NCBI RefSeq assembly: GCF_037392515.1 | Contig: NC_090283.1 | Span: 15,437,501-15,501,500, forward strand | Source: Haliotis asinina | Taxonomy: Eukaryota; Mollusca; Gastropoda; Lepetellida; Haliotidae | Length of the DNA stretch: 64,000 bases | Direction of reading: 5' to 3' | In this document: piece by piece, positions 45,126 through 57,468 of the stretch | Layout of the letters: every line of letters starts with the position of its first letter | Numbering within the stretch: the stretch's first letter is position 1 | The notes under the pieces: model-generated | Told to the model about the DNA's origin: nothing | The model's input: the letters and a program-made list of their open reading frames with translations, nothing else | Database searches by the model: none | Position numbers and translations under genes: made by a program

Positions 45126-45879
45126 CACGGACGAAGGTCGCGGATCTTTGCTCATGATATCTATCACTGGCTTAGCGGTTCAGATTCGATTATTTATAAT
45201 AATAACATTTATAACAATAGGTCAATTCTACAGTACCTTTCCACGTCGCAGGCATACGAAGAAAAATCAGTCCTGTAGTTCATGCGGGTAAATTTTCCAG
45301 TTAATATCTAAAACCAAAACATCACATCAACTAATGGTGACTAGCTGACAACCAAACAGTTAACACCGCCAACATACGTATTGTATCAAAATAATCGAAT
45401 TATTTCTAAAATAAACAAAATGGATAGTTTACCTTGTACCATCATATAGATTCACCTTTTCGGTCACAGGAAGCAAGTTCTGAGTACCTCGCCTGCGTAT
45501 TTTCGCTTTTATAATGATTTAGAATGTGCGCAGGAAGGCCTCCGTCAGGCGTGAGTTGTATTGTGACGTCACAGTAGGGGAATCCCCGTGTCTGGACTCG
45601 GGTCGACATTGGACAGAAAGCACTGATTCACGCGACTGTTGGTTATGCTATTCAGACCGTAATCCGTTAATAATTCATGTTGTTTTGTATTCAACACTTG
45701 CTTTTATGGAATGGTTCCGATATCAGGGTAACTGTTAAATTATAGACTCTGTTGAACTTAAAATTCATGAAAGTGGCCGAAACCTGACCGAAAGTGTCAG
45801 ATTACCTTTACAGCTGATGTACCTGTTGTCCAATATTGATGTAGATTAACAATACCTCAACTTCATGGGTCAGTGGGGT

Positions 45880-46100
45880 AGAGCGAGTGAAATAGTTTAG
45901 TTTTACGCTCAGCAATATTCCAGCTATATGGCGGCGGTCTGTGGATTATCGAGTCTGGGTGAGACAATCCAGGGATCAACAGTATGAACATCGATCTGCG
46001 CAACTGGGAACCGATGACATGTGTCAACCAGGTTAGCGAGCCTGGCCACCCGATCCCGTTAGTCGCCTCTTACGACAAGCATTTAATTGCTACGTAAATA
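45880..46100 (-). mobile_element. Family-B SINE
   Basis: GTTTTACGCTCAGCAATATT through TGAACATCGATCTGCGCAAC to GTTAGTCGCCTCTTACGAC. Confidence 0.8.
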
Positions 46101-46261
46101 TCTCATCAACATCTCTGCTTTCGTACCGCCGATGGTGGTGGATAAAAGAAAAGAACTTCAAGTATAAAGTTCTAAAGAAGCGAAGATTATAATTGTTTTG
46201 AAAATAATTCTTTCTACTCCCGACATGGATTAAGCTTCCTGGTCTCGTATGTTTAGCTTTT

Positions 46262-46604
46262 TAAAAGCGGCGTAAAACTAAAACTCACTCACTCACTCCA
46301 CATTACAGATCACAATGCCAGATTTACATCAAGCTCATAGCTCTAGCCAGTACTGGACGCTACTATCTTTAGCTTTGGCGGTACTCCCCTGATTAGCTCT
46401 CCCGGGAAAACCGAAATATACATTTTTGCCATCTGAAATTTAAATTTTATCCTTCCCGGTACGACCACGTAAAACATGTGAAGTCGTTTTCTTGTGATAT
46501 TGCTAAAAGCGGCATAAAACTAAAACTCACTCACTCACTCCAAATTACAGATCACAATGCCAGATTTACATCAAGCTCATAACTCTAGCCAGTACTGGAC
46601 GCTA
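46262..46604. repeat. Direct duplication of ~100 bp, 244 bp apart
   Basis: Segments 46262-46363 and about 46506-46604 share a SINE tail (GCGTAAAACTAAAACTCACTC in parts) and ATCACAATGCCAGATTTACA onward. Confidence 0.8.
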
Positions 46605-46796
46605 AGCATTAATAACCACGATGACAAAAGATTGTATTTGCTCATGGTTTGGAGTTTGTTTGCCTATGACAAGATGTCGACTATGTAAATATGTTTATCA
46701 GTTGTTTAAACAAAGGTAGCCTCGTATTTTTCAACAGTCATGACATTCCTACTGAAACTCAAAATTAGAATATTCGAAATGTCATTGTCATAAAGA

Positions 46797-46935
46797 GGGA
46801 TGTGGTAGGCTAGTGGTTAAAGCGTTTGCATGCCACACCGCACATCCACGTTCGGTTCTCAACATGGGTACATTTCTGGTGCTCACCTGAGTGAATTTGC
46901 TGGAATATTGTGGCGTTCAGCTATTCTCACTATTG
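46797..46935 (+). mobile_element. Family-A SINE
   Basis: GTGGTAGGCTAGTGGTTAAAG head, ACGTTCGGTTCTC box B, shortened 3' end. Confidence 0.65.
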
Positions 46936-46980
46936 AATGCATTTGAGTAACTTTTTGATGTTTATAGAAATATCTAGCTC

Positions 46981-47203
46981 GGGATGTATCTGGCCAGTTA
47001 AGCGCAATTCATTCACAGCTTAGATGTTTCAGTTGAAGCTAATAGTCATCATGAAACCGTATATAGATAGATGATGTGTATGGTTCGCTATGGGATGTAT
47101 CTGGCCAGTTAAGAGCAATTCATTCACAGTTTAGATGTTTCAAATGAAGCCAGTCGTTATAATGACATCATATATAGACAGGGGATGTGTATGGCTCGCT
47201 AGG
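46981..47203. repeat. 111-bp tandem duplication
   Basis: GGGATGTATCTGGCCAGTTA begins at 46981 and again at 47092; the units differ by about a dozen bases. Confidence 0.85.
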
Positions 47204-47499
47204 GAATCATATGAAGGGTGAGAGTCGTACATTTTATCTGAAAATTTTAATGAACATTACATTAAGAGCTAAACATATTGCCAAGTGTACACCATTTACA
47301 GTGGCAGCTGTCAAAACCGGTATCTATCCAATCCGGCAAGATGTCAGCACCAGAATAAAATCGCAGTCCCGTCTGTGGCTTGATCATTTATCATCAACTC
47401 TGCAATCCGTCACGTTGTTTAAACTGGATTATTTCTTCAGTCCCGATGAGTGCCGGTTTAGTCAGCTTCCACTGTACACTTACCCAAGCGCACGCAAGC

Positions 47500-47500
47500 A

Positions 47501-47532
<32 letters not shown>

Positions 47533-47566
47533 CACACACATACATACATACATACATACATACATT
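47500..47566. repeat. GCAC, CA and CATA microsatellite
   Basis: Three adjoining simple runs; the His/Thr-rich ORF tail here is an artefact. Confidence 0.9.
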
Positions 47567-48002
47567 GCTTTAATTGTTTACCAAGTCGACGACTCCTATG
47601 AGGGTATTTGAAGTGAAGGTTTGTAGGAGAAATGAAGTGTCAAAAAACGGATTGATAGAAACGCTTCAAAATACTCGATCTAGCGACAGTTTCAAGGTTC
47701 GTGTAGTCATGTAACCGATGTACCGCCATGACGCAATGCCCTCGTTGTCAACACAAGATCCTGTTTCTCTAAATCTTAGATTTTACGACACGACTACTTC
47801 AGCCAATGGAGTACACAACTTCCGAGGTCGTCACAAATATCTCATCTCATCATATTGCATCGCGCCGTTTCTTATCGCTTCATATCGTTTTCCATCGCAG
47901 TGTTCCTTTTCAGTTTCTTATCGATTTGCATCGAGTGCAAATACATTTGAATTCCTCTATTACTTCAGCATAACTGACCGATTGTCCCTTTACTAGACTA
48001 AT

Positions 48003-48145
48003 TGAGTGAGATTTTATGCCGCTATTAGCACTATTCCTGTGGGATATCACGGCGGGGATACTAGAAATAACCTTCACGCATTCTATCCATGTAGGGAATC
48101 GAACCCGGGTCGTAGGCGAACGCTTTAACCAATAGACTACCTTCA
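48003..48145 (-). mobile_element. Family-A SINE
   Basis: Reverse copy with GGGAATCGAACCCGGGTCG and TTTAACCAATAGACTACC, i.e. both pol III boxes. Confidence 0.75.
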
Positions 48146-48199
48146 TCAAACCAGTCATTCTGAAATAACATTCATTCATTCATTCATTCTAACGGATTC

Positions 48200-49100
48200 C
48201 TCGTAATAAACACCTCAGCAGAATACAGGTACTTGAGCGTATAAAAACACATCAGCAGCAAGCGATGTGTCACGGGCGTATCGCAGGACAAGGAAGTACG
48301 GCCAGGCATAGAAAACTTCCTCAACGATCCATGGACTGAAACGATAGGATTGACAAATAACAACGCAGCAATGAAACAGGGTTTAGTCGTCCTGTTTCTG
48401 TACAGACAGGTAACATTTATGACGGGTGTATCCTGGGTGAGCTGGGAAACCAGGAAGTAGCACAAACCAAAATACTGTAATCACAAACATGTTCGTAGAT
48501 ATAGAGGTCACACGGTCAAACAATGAGAACCAGTTCGAAGTACGTCATGTCAATCTCAAGTCCACAATCCATCACTCAATATGCCGTAACAACGTAAAAT
48601 AACTTCTGGTACTTGACTTTGGTCTCAAACATATTTTCAAGATTGACAAGTTGTATTTTTAGAAAAAAATATATTTTGAAACGTTATTCACAAAACAGCG
48701 AAGATTATCATATTTGTAATCTAGTACAATTGGACAAAGATTATCTGACATTGATCGAAACCGATTTTCGAATGCCAATCTCAAATACACTGAAAAGCTG
48801 AGAATGGTGACTACATACTTCGGTATATAGCTAGTATGTGAACTAAACATACCTGAACTATTGTGTTATAAAGTGTTGCAATGATGAACGCACGAATACC
48901 AATGTCAAAACAACGCTTTAACCTGCTTGTCTTGTTGGACATTTTGACATGTTGCCTACCAACATAGCTGGGGTAGCCAAGTGGTTCAAGTGTCCTCTAG
49001 TCATGTTTTATTGGATAGTCATCATGCAAACATGTAAGAAACCTGTTTACGTCATCTCAACTGTATTTGTGTATATAATCACAAAAGCTTACTCATAATA
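48200..49100. other. No gene seen
   Basis: No domain-like ORF, and no repeat family recognised. Confidence 0.4.
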
Positions 49101-49105
49101 TAAGA

Positions 49106-49275
49106 GGGCGGTGGGGTAGCCCAGTGGTCAAAGCGTTCGCTCGTCACGCCGAAGACTCGGGTTCGATTCCCAACATGGGTAGAATATGTGAAGCCCATTT
49201 TCTGGTGTTCCCCGCCGTGATATTGCTGGAATATTGCTAAAAGCGGCGTAAAACTAAACTCACGCACTTACTCAT
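49106..49275 (+). mobile_element. Family-A SINE, full length
   Basis: One of the best copies: GGGGTAGCCCAGTGGTCAAAG, CTCGGGTTCGATTCCC and GCGGCGTAAAACTAAACTC all intact. Confidence 0.9.
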
Positions 49276-50470
49276 TATGTAAGAAAACTGAACAAGGCAC
49301 GTATGTACACGAACGCACAATGAAATTGGACATATTACTTCAATGAATGGTTGAATATTCGAAACCACTGGTGTGTAAAATTGCTTAACATTGTAGCTCT
49401 TTTCCTTGTAGTTATAAGTAGACTCTTTTTAGACATTTAGAAGTGCTACGAATAAGAAAGTGAGTTTTCCAGGGATGTAAAGTTCGCTATGATGATAAAC
49501 ACAACGTTTCAGAGAATATCCGTGCTTCTTCATCGGGTGAATGGATTTTAGGCAGAGAGCATGTAAGAACATGTAAGAACGACAAAAGTAATAACACAGC
49601 CAATATGCACGCTAAACAAACGGCTATATGAAAGACAACACTTAACAGTTAATTAGCGCTGAATAAAAGCCAACACTTCTGTAAAAGATGCTGTAAAGGA
49701 AAGACAACAATATCAAATAAAAAAGAGAAACAAAAATAGGTCCAAAGACATTAAGGAAGTACTCGCTCATCGTTATTGAAGACATTGGTCACACATATAT
49801 ACTATCACCTAGTAAGGAGTATGCAGCGTTTAGTTCATTTTTCTCATGGTACTTGTAGACGTGTACAAGTCACGATATTAAACGTTTATCATGATACAAT
49901 TATAACCGTCAAAATTCATCTCAAGATCATAAGTTGTGTTTAGGTTGTTAGACGTTGTTATTAATTAAAAGAATTCACAGAACGTAGACACCACAGATAT
50001 TAGGCGTTACAGATATTAGGCGTTATGGGCTCTCTGCTAATTAGGTGATGTGCGAGAAGGTTAGGCAGGAAAATTAGGGTATGTTGGTATACGTAGGCGA
50101 TGAGTAGTGGACAGCTAGATACCAGAATGGATCAAGGGCAGTTGTGAGGGAGCAGGTAGAATCAATAGAGTTTGAAATATCAACACCAGAACAAAAAAAA
50201 AAGAAGCCAGAACAAAATAATTAGCACATACAATGATAGAGAAATAAAAGGCAGACATCTATGCGCAAAGGAACAAGTCCCATTCGCGTTTCATTGCTGA
50301 CTCCTGGTACCAGTGGTTTCTTGGACCATTGTTCTTTGTCTCCAAATAATGGTGATGGAGAGGGCTTTGGTGCCTTTCCACATGGTGTCAACATTGTGGT
50401 TATGGAGAAGGTGTTCAGAGGCGGCATTTGTTTCATGTATGGCTCGATGTGTTAATTTCACTTCTGCGTC
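49276..50470. other. No gene seen; possible LINE/PLE remnant
   Basis: CACAACGTTTCAGAGAATA followed by TTCTTCATCGGGTGAATGG (49499-49548) is a phrase I associate loosely with retroelement ends. TTAGGTGATGTG (50041-50052) and CAGGAAAATTAGGG (50066-50079) recall motifs in the palindrome arms. Confidence 0.3.
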
Positions 50471-50475
50471 AAGCT

Positions 50476-50546
50476 CTACTCACTCACTCACTCACTCACT
50501 CACTCACTCACTCACTCACTCACTCACTCACTCACTCACTCACTCA
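50476..50546. repeat. CACT tetranucleotide array
   Basis: About 17 units of ACTC; the same motif is the tail repeat of the SINEs, so it may be an expanded SINE tail. Confidence 0.9.
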
Positions 50547-50789
50547 GAAACAGGTTTGGAAAGTCCCAGCTCAGATGTCTTAACAGAAATATCAATCATA
50601 AAGCACAGTGTGTGTATTGACTGGTAAGTGCATGCATGGATTATTTATGAGCACGGAATGCACACTGTGTGTTGTTTTGAACTTGATACAATGCGCCTGG
50701 GAGATTGATCCACATGCACACACATTCTATTGTGAAAATTAATGTTAATAAAGTAACTCTTTTCACATATAACTCATAAAAACAAGGCC

Positions 50790-51116
<327 letters not shown>

Positions 51117-51120
51117 TATA

Positions 51121-51270
51121 GCTGAGGGCCCGAATCATTACCTAGTTGTTAAAACTCGTCGAAGCCCCCGGTTCCACTCCCCATATTAAAGAAGCCAATT
51201 TCAGGTGTCCCCCGCCGTGATATTGCTGGAATATTGCTAAAAGCGCTGTAAAATTATACTCATTCTCAAA
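51121..51270 (+). mobile_element. Family-A SINE, head eroded
   Basis: GGTGTCCCCCGCCGTGATA body is intact; the head retains only CCTAGTTGTTAAAAC and CGGTTCCACTCCCC. Confidence 0.7.
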
Positions 51271-51384
51271 CAACCTGAGCAACTTGAATATGATGGCCTA
51301 TTTTATGTGCCTACCATTTGTATTGATTTCTAAAATGTCCACAATATGTTTTGATGATTTGTTGGTTGGTATGTTGTTTAACGC

Positions 51385-51500
51385 CACAGTCAGCAATATG
51401 GCGGCGGTCGGTAACTACTTGAATCTGAACCAGACAATTCAGTGATCAACAGCATGAACATCGATGCCATGATGCAGTTGGGATGCCAGGACACGTGTCA
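51385..51500 (-). mobile_element. Family-B SINE fragment
   Basis: CAGTCAGCAATATGGCGGC to GATCAACAGCATGAACATCG. Confidence 0.65.
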
Positions 51501-51825
51501 TCCAAATCAACTCAGCAATATGCTAATTAGTTTTGTTTCCGTTCAGTTACAATAGATTACAAATAGTGTTATAAATATTTAATGCTTGTTTATGCCTGCG
51601 TTTATTCCCGCACTTGTAAGAGTATTTCACCAGGTCCTGCATCTCATCAGTCGAGCACCATGAACATCGTTCCAGCTTGTTGGGATTCGGCAATAACCAC
51701 AACAACGAACCTGGTCATATTCAGTGTATGAGTACCAACGTCTATGGTAGACTGTATGTTTCTGTGCCAGAATGATTCCAATGGTTTCAGAATTGCGTCA
51801 TTGAATCATGTGACGTTACCATTAG

Positions 51826-52035
51826 GTGAGTGAGTGAGTTGAGTTTTACGCCGCACTCAGCAATATTCCAGCTATATGGCGGCGGTCTGATAATAATCGA
51901 GTCTGGGCCAGACAATCCAGGGATCAACAACATGAGCATCGATCTGCGCAATTGGGAACCGATGACATGTGTCAACCAAGTCAGCAAGCCTGACCACTTT
52001 AGTCGCCTCTTACGACAAATATAGCGAGGTACCAA
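51826..52035 (-). mobile_element. Family-B SINE
   Basis: GAGTGAGTGAGTTGAGTTTTA tail side is intact; the CCCGATCCCG piece near the head is deleted. Confidence 0.85.
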
Positions 52036-52054
52036 TGAAGATTGTATTGCCTTT

Positions 52055-52195
52055 CGCCTATTATAGGTAACGAAGTGAAACGAGTGGTCAAGTTCTGATG
52101 GAAACATGCCATCGTATTCCAGTCGATGTTCATAATATTAGTCACCGGGTTATTTGATCCAGACTGGAATATTTACACACCGCCATCGTAGAGCC
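52055..52195 (+). mobile_element. Family-B SINE, old
   Basis: GTGGTCAAGTTCTGATGGA, CGATGTTCATAATATTAGTC and ACACACCGCC in family order. Confidence 0.5.
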
Positions 52196-52199
52196 GCGC

Positions 52200-52754
52200 T
52201 ACTGATGAGTCCTCCGATCAATAACAATGGTCTGTGATGTTATGTACTAGATTATTTTGCTGAGACACAAACACCCACACGCCGCCGCCATGTTGACGGT
52301 CTGTTGTGGCGCTAAGCGAAAAAAACAAACACTGAAACAAATCATGCATGGTCTCGATGATTAACTGGTACACCATTTTTCATACATAAGAACGTTACCT
52401 CGTCCCCTTAGAACCCGCTTTCACACAGCACGACACATAAATAAACATAAACGCCATTATGCATGGCTTATGGCGCTATCCTTGAACGAAAAACGTCCTT
52501 TCACTGAGAATTTTCCGAAAAGTATGAAATTTCATAAAAGTAAGCATTCATGTTTATGGCTTTTATTTTAAAAGTCGACAAAACGCCAGAGTTGCGTTTC
52601 TTAATTTTCTGTTCAGTATATAATGATGACTCGGTTTGTCATCGTTGGCCTGCCGACGGAATCAATAAGGAGACGTATAACTGAACAGCAAGTGCTGGAT
52701 TCACCAGTGCTAGATAACCATATAGTGTATATTCAGGGAGACGTCTACTCCATG
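52200..52754. other. No gene seen
   Basis: No exon, repeat family or simple array recognised. Confidence 0.4.
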
Positions 52755-52918
52755 TCTGAGTGAGTGAGTATATTTTACGCGGCTTTAGCAATATTCCAGC
52801 AATATTACAGCGGGGGACACCAGAAATGGCATTCAAACTTTGTACCCATTTGGTCAGTTGAACCCGAGTCTTAGGTGTGACGAACTAACGCTTTAACCAC
52901 TATGCTATCCCACCGCCC
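52755..52918 (-). mobile_element. Family-A SINE
   Basis: Tail GTGAGTGAGTATATTTTACG, body, and CGCTTTAACCACTATGCTATCC head in reverse. Confidence 0.8.
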
Positions 52919-52984
52919 CTACACTTGAGAAGGAAGCCCTTCACATAGTGCTGGGCGTTGCGAAAAAGCTTTGGTTTGGTTGCC

Positions 52985-53100
52985 GTCTAACGCCATGTTC
53001 GTCAGCGGTATTGGTCTGTAAGTAATCGAATCCAGACAATCCAGTGGTCAAAAACATCAGCCTCGATCTATGCCATCAGGATGCGAACTGTTATCGTTGA
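52985..53100 (-). mobile_element. Family-B SINE, diverged
   Basis: GGTCTGTAAGTAATCGAATC, CCAGACAATCCAGTGGTC and a CCTCGATCTATGCC remnant. Confidence 0.5.
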
Positions 53101-53344
53101 ATGGGGTAGACCTTGTGTAGTCTTGAGGGCGGTTCGCTGGGAACGTTCCAACGCCAACATTGGTACTTTGCGGTTTCCAATTCTGCAGATCGATGCTCAT
53201 GCTATTGATCCTTTGATGTCACTGTGGTACATCTGTGTCCAATTTCGTAAGGGATAAGCGGTATTGATATAGGAAAAATTAGGTTTGACATCGTCATCGA
53301 TGTATATTTTTGCCAACATAATCCAAGGGAGACAAATCTCTATT

Positions 53345-53470
53345 CAGAAGCACCAAGTCCTTGACACATGTCATCGGTTCCCAATTGCGCAGACCGGTGC
53401 TCGATTATTTACAGACCGCTGCCATATAGCTGAACTATAGCTGAGTGCGGCGTAAAATTAAACACACTCA
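53345..53470 (+). mobile_element. Family-B SINE, 3' half
   Basis: TTGACACATGTCATCGGTTCC through CAGACCGCTGCCATATAGC to a TAAACACACTCACC tail. Confidence 0.75.
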
Positions 53471-55050
53471 CCTATTTGGTGTTTCCTCAAGTTGTTACAC
53501 AGATCACACCCAAAAAGGGATCTTGAGACACAGGGAGATTTAATGATTTTCAGTGAAAATCAGTGAAATTGTTGATCTCATCTTCGAATAGGCATTGATG
53601 GTTCTATGGTTCTGTTCCACGAGTTGTATTCCTGTGTTTTATTTTTCTGGTAATTAGGAATCCTTGACCTTATAGCTGTAGGTCCAGGTTACAGGAGCTG
53701 ACCAGTTAGAAGTCTCCTATTTGCTGGAGAAAATGTGAATACCCTCTGTCCACTGTATGCTTCGCACATGGATACCACGTCTTGTAGATGGCCTTTGGCT
53801 GTCGATATCAAGGTTATATCGTTATCAAGGTTATGTCGATATCAAGGTTATGTCGACTGCCTCGGTTGGAGCTGGTACACTGATGTCCATTATGATTGAT
53901 CATTTGCTTTGTTTGTTAAATAATTGATTTAATTGATTTAATTGATTGAATATGGTTGAGTCAGTGGGCACATTCGACATTAATGTGCTTCCTTTCACGT
54001 AGACGCTTCAGTGTTATAATTTGTCATGTGTCTGTGTGACCACGAGGCACAAGTCTACAGAACCTTAAATGCAGGACCTTTTGTCTTGTATCTATACATA
54101 AATCTCATTAACACATAAGTCACATTAACAAGAGACCAAGAGAATGCCAAGGTGTAAATTGTTTCCTTCTGTGCGAATGAGTGGCGTTAGTGAGTTAATT
54201 GGATGTGGGTGCGTGTTTGCAGTAATACGAGGAGTTCAGCATCTTTCAAAATATTCGAAAAACATATTCGTTGGGAACAAATGAAAGATGCTCAACGTGT
54301 CCGACCCTTGTGAATCAAATCTATAAACAGAAGGTCACCCATGCGTTAGATCACGTAAACAAAGAACAAGTGTATTTAGACACCTCATTGTTGTACGGAG
54401 TTCGCAATATTCTGCTAAATATGTTAGAAATGACCCATCGGAGTGTCGTGTTGTGTGTCTCAGTATTAGCGAATCGTGGGAGAGGTGACAAGGAAGTGTC
54501 CAGCCGATACATGCTGGACCACACTTACAGTGTGCGTCAGGGGGTAGACATATAACTAAAAGGATGGGACGCCGTGTGGGTCGTTTATACATATGTGATA
54601 TGCATGCACGAGTTATCTCCCTCATTGAGACCAGTTTGACAGTTGGTGCATGCTTGATCAGATGTACACAGTGTGTGTCAGGGGGTAGACATACAACTCA
54701 CAGGATGGGACGCCGTGTGGGTTGGTTAAGCATGTGCTGTTTTCTTGTACAAGTAAGCATGTATGAGGCAAAAGGAACACAACCATGCATTTTCACATCT
54801 CAAACAGCACAACAATATACAATAAAATCTTGCCGTGATCAGTCAGAGAAAACCCTTGTCTTGCAAAGCTTGTTTTCTCTGGTTAACAACGCGAACACGT
54901 GTTAACTGATTTCTGTTGACCTCAGTTGCCGATGCCTGCACCGTACAAAATGCTATCACCATTGTCTCCTCCCTGTGGTAAAAGTCATGTAGGTCATTCA
55001 GCCTGGTCTCCAAACAAAATGTAAAATATCACAACTATGCCTGTAAGGGA
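53471..55050. other. No supported gene
   Basis: Holds a 22-bp AAGGTTAT(A/G)TCG(T/A)TATC triplication at 53810-53850 and a ~60-bp direct repeat (54529-54588, 54668-54727) around GGATGGGACGCCGTGTGGG. An ORF at 54271-54555 spans part of it without recognisable domain. Confidence 0.45.
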
Positions 55051-55178
55051 CATTCTCGCGATCTCGCATTCTCGCGATCTCGACCTTTGGAAACAAGCCT
55101 AAAAAGCCAAAAGTGCGAGAATGCGAGATCGCGAGATTTGGCCAAAATCTCTCGTTCTCGCGATCTTGCATTCTCGTG
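55051..55178. repeat. TCTCGCGA-rich inverted repeat
   Basis: TCTCGCATTCTCGCGATCTCG (in parts, 55053-55082) pairs with GCGAGAATGCGAGATCGCGAG segments at 55115-55135 across a CCTTTGG/CCAAAAG stem. A third copy in the first orientation follows at 55150-55176. Confidence 0.75.
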
Positions 55179-55229
55179 TTTTTGGTACAGAGCACGTTTC
55201 TGTCAATTCTCTGTCAATTCTCGCACTTT

Positions 55230-56040
55230 AAACATAAACATCAAAGCATCAGTTTGTCAATGTAAATGCTTCATGCTCCTAGATTGGGTAAAACAAGCTT
55301 TAATAATCAAAGCTGTCGCTGTTGTCAAAGTAAGTCCTTCATACAGGTAGATTAGTCAAAACAAACTCTAGGCTATAGGTTTTGGCAATGTAAGTCCTTG
55401 CTTCATACACGAAAACTGGACAAAAAGTCTTTGGGTATATGTATTGACAAAGTAAGTCATTTATACAGGAAGACTAGACAAAACAAACTCTAGGCAATAA
55501 TATTTGGCAATGTAAGTCCTTCACACAGGAAGACTAGACACAAAACAAGCTTTAGGCCATGGCTCTTGTTGTCACAGTAAGTCCTTCATACAGGTAGATT
55601 AGACAAAACACACTTTAGGCTATAGGTTTTGGCAATGTAAGTCCTTGCTTCATACACGAAAACTGGACAAAAAGTCTTTGGGTATATGTATTGACAAAGT
55701 AAGTCATTTATACAGGAAGACTAGACAAAACAAACTCTAGGGAATAATATTTGGCAATGTAAGTCCTTCACACAGGAAGACTAGACACAAAACAAGCTTT
55801 AGGCCATGGCTCTTGTTGTCACGGTAAGTCCTTCATACAGGTAGATTAGACAAAACACACTTTAGGCTATAGGTTTTGGCAATGTAAGCCCTTGCTTCAT
55901 ACACGAAGACTAGACAAAAAAAAGTCTTTGAGTATATGTATTGATAAAGTAAGTCATTCATACAGGAAGGCTAGACAAAACAAGCTTTAGGCTATAGGGT
56001 TCATACAGGAAGATTAGACACAAAACCCAATTATAAGGCC
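55230..56040. repeat. 247-bp higher-order tandem repeat
   Basis: The same landmark (GTCA(A/C)(A/G)GTAAGTCCTTC) recurs at 55324, 55571 and 55818, exactly 247 bp apart. Each 247-bp unit holds four ~60-bp subunits with TAAGTC, CAGGAAGACTAGACA and a TTTAGGC-type block. Edge units are partial and diverged. Confidence 0.9.
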
Positions 56041-57305
56041 CTATGTAGGGTCAAAGTCATGGGCATTTGGAAAGCTAACCATAGATATGTGGCTCTCAAA
56101 GTTTCCCATACATGAACACTCCAATTGACAGACATTAGGATCTCTCTCTTGTAAAAGTCAGTTTTTCGCATCGCAAATGCAAAACCCCAAAAGCTTAAGG
56201 CTCTCAGTGTTGTTAAAATATTTCGCACATGAAAACTGCACGACATAAACATTCAACTATCGGTATTGTCAAAGTCAGGGTGATATTCCAGGAACTGATA
56301 AAAACTGCCACTTGAAAATCATGTCTGTCTTCGCGGAGAAATGATAAATTTCCCAGAAATGCAATGCGCTGTCAAGTGACATTAGACTTTGTACGCTGAG
56401 GTCACCTTCACATAACATATTTCATCCGGCTTTTAAACTTGGTTTACTGTTGAGAGACACTACCTTACATATACTATACCCCTCACATGTGGAGTTTATT
56501 GCTTATCAATATACGACTCTAAGCGGACATGAAGGTTGACGCATTGCTTAACACAAACATGTCACTAAACATACCTGTCTGTGTGACGGTGTACAGGGTA
56601 GGCAATACAGGGCAAGCCCAACATGCAGGTACACAGGTTGAAGGAGCAATATTTCTTTCAAACCGAAACAGTTATCTCAAAGATAAATACGAGCATGAAT
56701 GCATAACCCTATATCCGGTCCATTAGATATGACTTCTTTTGTATTGCTTTACGGCGATCGACTTTTGGAGAGGGAATGTACCAATGTTTAACGCAGTCCT
56801 GCTGTGATGAGAGTCAGCTTTGTCTTCTGCCTGCAAGCCGTGCCTTGATTACTTTAGGTCGTAATCTGCTCAAGGTCAGACATATAAAGGGACCAGTACA
56901 TGCTCAACATAATAGAACAAGGACAAATGAGGTGCACCGATATTAAGTCGTTTCAGACACTGAGGGAAGAATGGGAAGCATATGATGCTCTAGTAGGTGT
57001 TCCAAGGTCACAGTCTCCAGACAGGGTGGACAACAGAGAGCAGGTTCAACATGCAAGTACATTAGACAGACTAATCCGTCATGTATATGTGTAGTCTGGC
57101 AGGAAACCAAACAGTGCCACGATAAGTTGCATTGGCTGCCAGACATGATGTGTCTATGTGTGTATATGTCTAACTACGGTTCTTGTCATTTGTATGGTTT
57201 TAGGTTTCCCTGAGGCAATGTGCCAGTTTTCAGCTGTAGCCTGTTGTGATGAGAGACAGCTTCACCTTCTGCCATGCCTTCATTCTGCCTTGTATCTTCA
57301 CACAG
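56041..57305. other. No supported gene; internal duplication
   Basis: Segments near 56590-56830 and 57010-57260 share ACATGCAGGTACA-like and CTGCTGTGATGAGAG-like blocks, so a ~0.42-kb tandem duplication is likely. Confidence 0.4.
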
Positions 57306-57468
57306 GCAGACTATGACAGGTGTCGACACGCTGAGACAGAGAAATGTAAGTTGGTGTTGGAAACGCTGAAAAAGAAGGGAGTAGAAGGTTACAAGATACT
57401 CTTAGCTGTCCTCGACACTACACAGCCTTTCATAAAGGAAAGGCTTGATAATACCTCAACTGAAGCAG
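57306..57468 (+). CDS. CARD-like exon
   Basis: Classic acceptor CTTGTATCTTCACACAG ends at 57305 and a CAG|GTAGGC donor begins at 57469. The frame starts in phase 0: ADYDRCRHAETEKCKLVLET, then LKKKGVEGYKILLAVLDTTQ and FIKERL. The pattern of a DY(D/E) helix start, a long basic helix, the KKG turn followed by an aromatic residue and a final helix ending in LDTTQ fits the C-terminal four helices of a CARD, a death-fold domain used for homotypic binding in apoptosis and innate immune signalling. The N-terminal helices must be on an upstream exon I did not find. Phase and the next exon do not join perfectly (phase 1 out, phase 0 in), so at least one exon is missing or misplaced. Confidence 0.55.

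Noticed and set aside
55230..56040. Regularly spaced repeats resembling a CRISPR array
   Set aside because: The intervening sequences are themselves repeats of a 247-bp unit rather than unique spacers, and the host is an animal.
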